NCBI GenBank assembly: GCA_036924085.1
Contig: JAVGWX010000005.1
Span: forward strand, 41,299,664-41,363,663
Length of the DNA: 64,000 nucleotides
Direction: 5' to 3'
Origin: Ariolimax columbianus
Lineage: Eukaryota; Mollusca; Gastropoda; Stylommatophora; Arionidae
This document shows positions 58,761 to 64,000 of this stretch, in pieces. How positions within the stretch are numbered: position 1 is the first letter of the stretch; each line of letters begins with the position of its first letter. A program made the position numbers and the translations under genes. The notes beneath the pieces were generated by a model. It did not search any database, was not told the origin of the DNA, and saw only the letters and a program-made list of their open reading frames with translations.

Positions 58761-61700
58761 TAACTTAACTTAACGTCTTTATACTGGTTTAGAAGACCCT
58801 GCAGAGTCTGTATACAACCAGTTACATTTACATCACCTTGCTCTAAAAGCTATGCACATCCAGTTTATTTTTAAATGCATTAACTGTCCCTGCCTCCACT
58901 ACCTCCCCTGGCAATGCATTCCAAGAAGTCACCACTCTCTGACTAAAAAAATATTTCCTAATATCTAATCTGGACCTCTCTTTAGTCAGCTTGTAGCTAT
59001 GCCCTCGTGTTATTGTGGGTGGCTGTATTTAAAAAAAACTTGTTATAGTCTAATTTATCCATTCCTCTGATCATCTTATAAACCTGTTTTAAGTCACCTC
59101 GAATTCTTCTCTTTTCTAGACACTATGCCGATTTTTCTCGAGTCTTTCCTCATAAATGTAATTCTGGAATCCCACTATCATCTTTGTCGCTCTTTTTTGT
59201 ATTCTTTCCAGCATGTTTATATCCCCTCTATGATAAGGACTCCACACCTGTACACAGTACTCCAATCTAGGTCTAACTAATGCTTTATACAGTTTGACGA
59301 TCACTTCCTTGCTCCTATGTTTAATATTTCTTTTTATCATACCTAACATTGCATTTGCCTTTTTCACTGCTACCTTAACTTGCTCACTCACCTTTCCTGT
59401 ATGATCTATTATAACCCCTCGGTCCCTTTCCTTATCTATCTTTCTAATATTGTTTTCTCCCATTCTGTAATTATGTTCCATATTGGATTTACCCATGTGG
59501 ATGACTGAACATTTATCTACATTAAACTCCATTTGCCAGCTTACAGACCATTCTCGAATTTTATCTAAATCCGACATCAATATATCCACTTCCGCTTTAG
59601 ATGAGACACTACTGCATAGTTTTGTGTCATCAGCAAATTTTGCAATCATGGATCCCATATCAATGTCCAAATCATTTATTTATATCAAGAACAAAATTGG
59701 TCCCAAAACCGAGCCCTGTGGCACACCACTTTTCACTTCACACCACTCAGAGTACTCCTTATTTATGCCCACCCTCTGCCTTCTTCCCGTTAACCAATTT
59801 TCAATCCATTTGGCAACTTCCCCACCTATTCCATGTGATTTTAACTTTCGAAATAATCTTTGATGAGGTACTCTATCAAAGGCCTTTGCAAAGTCTAGAT
59901 AAATAACGTCCACTGGCTCCCCTTTATCTATGATTTTAGTAACCTCCTCCATGAATTCTAATAGATTTGTTAAGCATGATCTCCCTCTAGTAAACCCATG
60001 CTGACTATTTCTAATTAGATTAAATTTGTCTAAATGCATTACAATGTTTTCTTTGATTATTGACTCAAACAATTTAAATACTGTGCTCGTTAAACTCACC
60101 GGTCTATAATTTGCTGGATCTGCTTTTTTGCCCTTTTTGAATAAGGGGATTACTCTTGCATCTTTCCAATCCCGTGGAACAATCCCTTTTGTAAGAGATT
60201 GGGAACATAATATAGCCAATTGTTTTGCTAGTTGGTCTCTAATTTCATACAGCAATTTTGGATGAATACCATCTTGACCTGGACATTTATTCACTTTCAA
60301 ACCCTCACATTTTTAAAAAACCATTTCCTCTGTAATACAGATTGATTTTAATCCCGCTGTATCCATGTCTCTTTGAAAAATATCTATAGGCGCTGGGATC
60401 TTGGAGCAGTCCTCTTTTGTGTAGACTGTGCCAAAGTACTGATTGAGCAGATTAGCTGCCTCCCTATTCTCACTTATTATTTTCCCTGTACTGTCTATTA
60501 GAGGGCCTACTTTGTCTTTCGTACTTTGTTTATTTCTAACAAAAGATCAGAAGCTTTTACTGTCAGTCTTGATCCTCTGAGCAAGTTTTTTTTCGAAGTC
60601 TATTTTTGCTGTTTTATTCGCTTTCTGAGATATGTTCTGCTTGTCCAAATATTTTACATATGTTTCTTTTGATTTACCTGCCTCTATATAATTTTTCCAT
60701 GCTTTATTTTTCGCTCTTCTACATTTCACTACAAATATATTTATCCACTTTTTACGCTTGGGGTTTACCTCCCTACATGGAACACATTCCTCTTTTAGCG
60801 TTTCTAGAACTGTTTTAAAACTCTCCCACTCCTGTTCAACATCTGTTCCTACGACAATATCTTTCCAGATTATGTGGTTCGCTGCCTCTTTCATCCTCTT
60901 AACATCTGCCTTAGAGTAGTCGTATGTTCGCGTGTTTATGTTTACTTCTTTCCCTGCAATAAGATCCCAACAGATGATTTGATGGTTACTTGAGCCAAAC
61001 AGTTCCCCAACGGTAACGTTTTCAATGATATTTTCCTCCGTAGTAAAAACTAGGTCGAGTATGTTTTTGCCTCTGGTGGCTACTTCTACATGTTGAATTA
61101 AAAAATTATCAGTTATGCACTTAACAAAAGGTTTTGACTCTACAAGTGCTTCTGCCATATCCCATTTTATTTCTGGAAAGTTGAAATCTCCCATTAATAA
61201 TAATTTCCCTTCACTTGCCTTTGCTATGCTACTAATCAGCTCCTCATCTTCCTCTTTTTGACTTGATGGACATCTATAGCACACTCCAATCACTGTTTTT
61301 TCACCCCCACTTTCTATTTCTCCCCATACACTTTCATTTTTGTTACCACATGATAAATAATCTTTGATCGTTATATTAACAGAATTTATACAGTATAATA
61401 AAACGCCACCTCCCTTAGTCTTGTCTCCAACTATCCTATCTTTCCTTAACATTGTATATCCCTCAATTTCAAGTTCACTATCTGCAATCTCCTCATATGT
61501 CCATGATTCTGTTAATCCTATTATATCTGGTTTTTCTTCTTCTATATACAGTTCCAATACTTCTCTTTTATTTACTATGTTTCTCACATTTGCATAAAAA
61601 CATTTTAGTTTGTAATGTTGGTTTTCCTCTTTTACTTCTGCTTTATCATTTTAGTGTTTGCTTTTCCACTATTTATTTCACACTCCCTGACACCAACTCT

Positions 61701-62080
61701 CCCTTTTGACTATATCCTCTATAGCACCCTATTGTAGGCCTATCTTTAGTCTCATACTTCATAGGCCTTACTAGTTTAAATTTCTAACACAATGATTGAA
61801 CATATACTTTGCTACAACATGCTGTCCTATCTCATTTAGATGTAAACCTCCCCTATCTAACATTTTACTTTTGTCTACTTTAACATCAATAACTTCCATT
61901 CGCATGTCCGCACACATCACCTGTAACCTAAGGTTGATACCTATTATTTTGCTATCTAGATAGTCTGACCCATCTGCTCTATCTAAAATGCCCATCATTG
62001 TGACCTTTCTAAACTTTTTTTCCTTAAGTGTTTCCATAAGACTTTTATATTTATCCATAATTATTTCTGTATACCTTTAG
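58761..62080 (-). mobile_element. CR1-like LINE copy C, 3.32 kb, inserted in LINE 'J'
   Basis: The most complete CR1 copy. On the minus strand: a 5'-truncated ORF1 (62058-61771), then ORF2 pieces. 61587-60547 is the endonuclease (DIIGLTESWTYEEIADSELE, KLLLMGDFNFPEIKWDMAEA, LFGSSNHQI where SDH has become SNH) plus linker. 60300-59680 is RT (CPGQDGIHPKLL, VIPLFKKGKKADPANYRPVS, VIYLDFAKAFDRVPHQRLFR, SGVPQGSVLGPILFLI). 59670-59116 holds AKFADDTKLCSSVSSKAEVD and the C-terminal YCVQVWSPYHRGDINMLER. The (CTTAA)n tail starts at 58761. TTCT flanks both ends (58757-58760, 62081-62084). One break near 60540 separates the endonuclease and RT frames. Confidence 0.93.
61771..62058 (-). pseudogene. CR1 ORF1 C-terminal piece with SGNH-esterase-like motif
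   Basis: The 95-codon minus ORF reads KFRKVTMMGILDRADGSDYL, INLRLQVMC, and KMLDRGGLHLNEIGQHVVAK. The D-x-x-G-L-H-L-N block is the catalytic Asp-His motif at the C-terminus of SGNH hydrolases, an esterase domain known in CR1 ORF1 proteins. The N-terminal Ser and Gly blocks are lost by 5' truncation, so no activity is possible here. It supports the CR1 assignment independently of the RT. Confidence 0.72.
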
Positions 62081-62860
62081 TTCTATATACCTTTACGTCT
62101 TGTAATGATGATCTGAACTTCCTGTTGACACATATATGGTAAATCTGATTTTCCGTCTTGTGGTCTGGTGACACCCACTTTGCTTTGTGTATTCGTTTAT
62201 AAGGGAACATACTTTCTCCAATTACCAGTTGATTTAAAACACATAAGTCCACCAGTAACTCTCCGTTTTCATTCTTGGATCCAATTCCGTATTTGCCCAT
62301 GATATTTTAAACCCGATTTTAGCATTCCTAACCTCTGCATGTAGGTGTCTTCTCCCCACACCCAATTAAAAATCGCAATGTCCTTCTTTTTGTGCTATCT
62401 TTTGAAGGCTGATGTAAAGTGTCATTTCAAGGTCATTTGCATTGGATAATATTGACCCTTATTTTTTTATATTTATTTTGCAGTTTTGAAAGTGGTTAGT
62501 ATTAATTTTGTCCTAACGCTTCCAATTTAATAGGCGCCTTTTGAGTTTCTGTGGAGATGCCACTCCATCTATACCGTGTGTTTCCACTTCAGTGTGCCCC
62601 GATCACAGTATTAGCTCCTCCGTGTTCAGCTTCACCTTATCTCTGCCAGACCAAGGGTGTCGATACTGTAGTTACACATGTCTGCTGCCACTGTTTTTAC
62701 TTTTTCATACATTGTACTTACATTATAGGTAGCAAACTTGTACGTGGTCTTGTTAGAGAAAAATGATAATCTCATATTACTGATTAGTCCATATCTATTA
62801 AGGTTTTTGTGGCGTAAGATTTCTACAGCGTGAGTTAGGTAGCCAGATGCATAGTGCATA
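62081..62860 (-). mobile_element. RTE-like LINE 'J', 5' segment (endonuclease)
   Basis: Minus strand: YKFATYNVSTMYEKVKTVAA and DMCNYSIDTLGLAEIR near 62750-62635 (APE start), then [24 protein letters not shown]-like [36 protein letters not shown] and VKVYR at 62085. The catalytic middle is partly deleted. ENQIDH has become ENQIYH. Confidence 0.83.
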
Positions 62861-62864
62861 ATGA

Positions 62865-63135
62865 CAAACGTTAGAGAGGATGAGAATATCGACAGTTGCG
62901 ATCCCTTTACAATCTGCGGATCCCAGAGCTAAGATACGCAGACGATACAGTGTAGGAGGGTTAGAGCACTTATTGCAGCCGTAAGCAGATTTAGTGAAGA
63001 TAAAAACATCTCTGTAAACACAAAACTAAGATAATGACCATCGACAAAACAAGAAGCCAGCATAAAGTTCAAGTTTGGGAGTGTGGAAAAAGAACAATTC
63101 ACGAACTTTGAGTATCTGTGCTCCAGAATAGACAA
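62865..63135 (+). mobile_element. RTE-like LINE copy K3, RT fragment
   Basis: Plus reading includes LRYADDTV near 62930, then a region parallel to K1 and K2 (KIKTSL, a DNDHRQNK shift, and NFEYLCSRID near 63100). Heavily decayed; truncated at both ends. Confidence 0.68.
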
Positions 63136-63359
63136 TTGAAAAAGAGTATGGAGTTGGCTTTGCAATGAAATAATCCATATTACGTATGGTTGAACCAGGC
63201 GAAAATGGTTCAGAGCGCATGAGCACACTCCGTCTCCATACTACTGTCGGTCCGATCACCCTTGTCAGTGCACATGATACATGATGATATATATATATAT
63301 ATATAAATCAAGATATACACTCACATGGGACCCAGCGGCAGCATAAGAATAAACTCCAT
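63136..63359. other. Non-coding, with (AT)n at 63283-63304
   Basis: A short AT dinucleotide microsatellite and otherwise unrecognised sequence. Confidence 0.5.
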
Positions 63360-64000
63360 CGTGTCCTAGCAAACAGAAAAATAGAGACAGATGTCGCTTT
63401 GGTGGCCTCTTTCTGCACAGGCAGCGACCATCGCCTCCTCCAGGCATTCTTTCACTTCAACACACGCATTGACAAGCTGTAGAGGCAGAAATCACACAGG
63501 GGACCAGAATCAATCCTCAACCCTGCGATGGCTGCCTCCCTGGCTGCTACTAGTAACATTACAGAACTTATCATTATAGACATCGACTACACTAAGCTGA
63601 TCTCAAATAATCACATCCATCTCAAAACCCGCTAGACTTCCAGCACCCAACCACAACGTAAATGGCACATCATCCACTACACGAGCATTGCCGGAGGAGA
63701 TGCGCAACATGACTTGGCCATCAACACAACTTTCATTGCCCTTAGCAAACTCTGTCGCAAAAACTAAAAGAAGACCATGGCAAACTCTGTCGCCAAAAAC
63801 TAAAAGAAGACCACGAAGAATTCGCCCGCAAACGTCTCCTCGCAGCGGCGGAGAATCGGCGAAGCATGAAACTTGCTCCTCGAAGCATTGCCGAACACAG
63901 GGATGTCATTCTTTGTTAAAAACAGCAAGTGGGTCCTGTACCGCGTCAAGGCTGGACATTGAATCGATTATGAAAGAATACTACACATATTTATTTAAAT
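63360..64000 (+). mobile_element. RTE-1-like LINE, endonuclease end and linker, runs off window
   Basis: The plus strand reads DVALVASFCTGSDHRLLQAF near 63392 (GSDHRLL, the endonuclease S-D-H block), a linker with ALSKLCRKN near 63730, and ARKRLLAAAENRRSMKLAP near 63830, followed by WVLYRVKAG near 63930. Frameshifts are present. RT is expected beyond the window edge. Confidence 0.75.
63745..63818 (+). repeat. Two-copy tandem duplication, about 37 bp
   Basis: GCAAACTCTGTCGCAAAAAC with TAAAAGAAGACCA is repeated immediately with one extra C. It lies inside the LINE linker and shifts its frame. Confidence 0.85.

Noticed and set aside
57125..62860. Interpretation of the 57-63 kb region as one very long LINE
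   Set aside because: The CR1 and RTE blocks alternate in an order that only fits a nested insertion, and the host frame rejoins exactly when the CR1 is removed.
1..64000. LTR retrotransposons or endogenous viruses
   Set aside because: I saw no long direct terminal repeats and no protease, integrase or envelope-like readings. All RT blocks are of non-LTR type with APE endonuclease.
1..64000. A new multi-gene biological system
   Set aside because: The only intact host coding sequence is SF3B4. Other coding-like frames resolve to decayed mobile elements or lack support.

Overview
This is A+T-rich nuclear DNA from an invertebrate animal. Coding sequence is sparse and split into short exons with GT-AG borders. 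The introns are 4 to 21 kb long and are packed with decayed retrotransposons. The repeat mix (CR1-like, RTE-like and RNase-H-bearing LINEs, one mariner, one piggyBac-like remnant) fits a marine lophotrochozoan such as a mollusc, but the species cannot be fixed from sequence alone.

One host gene was found: the 3' part of SF3B4, the U2 snRNP SF3b 49-kDa subunit, on the + strand. Six exons are visible: 5304-5484 (second half of RRM2), 14389-14574, 18852-18974, 40357-40473, 45757-45912 and 50069-50253 (stop). The exons for RRM1 and the start of RRM2 lie upstream of the window or were not found. All five visible introns are phase 1, so the four internal tail exons are symmetric and could be skipped without a frameshift.

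Nearly everything else is mobile DNA. Many insertions can be ordered because an older element is split, both halves can still be read in frame across the gap, and a target-site duplication (TSD) flanks the insert. Region by region: 55-4215, an RTE-like LINE (+) split by CR1 copy A; 5830-8500, LINE 5'-UTR-like sequence, an RNase H fragment and RTE-like remnants; 8800-11690, an RNase-H LINE (+) split by a 655-bp RTE piece; 13320-14150, an RNase H LINE fragment; 15029-16093, a piggyBac-like remnant; 16690-18300, RTE-1-like pieces; 19590-22745, an R1/Ingi-like LINE (+). From 23780 to 34440 an old RTE-like LINE (-) is split by a Jockey-like LINE and by a 4.07-kb RNase-H LINE, which is itself split by a related 3.56-kb LINE. 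From 35384 to 39960 another RTE-like LINE (-) is split by an RTE piece and by CR1 copy B. An RTE piece lies at 41690-42685 and a dead mariner at 44212-45520. At 57125-62860 an RTE-like LINE (-) is split by CR1 copy C, the most complete CR1. The right edge carries an RTE-1-like LINE running out of the window.

Other structures of note: a 392-bp, nearly identical inverted repeat (46380-46771 and 54002-54393) bracketing the terminal SF3B4 exon; a four-copy perfect 33-bp tandem repeat; a poly(C)/poly(G) palindrome; and short tandem duplications. I saw no tRNA or rRNA gene, no CRISPR array, no gene cluster and no new multi-gene system. The interesting content is the insertion stratigraphy and the exon architecture of SF3B4. 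LINE clade names are inferences from remembered family resemblance, not from a search.
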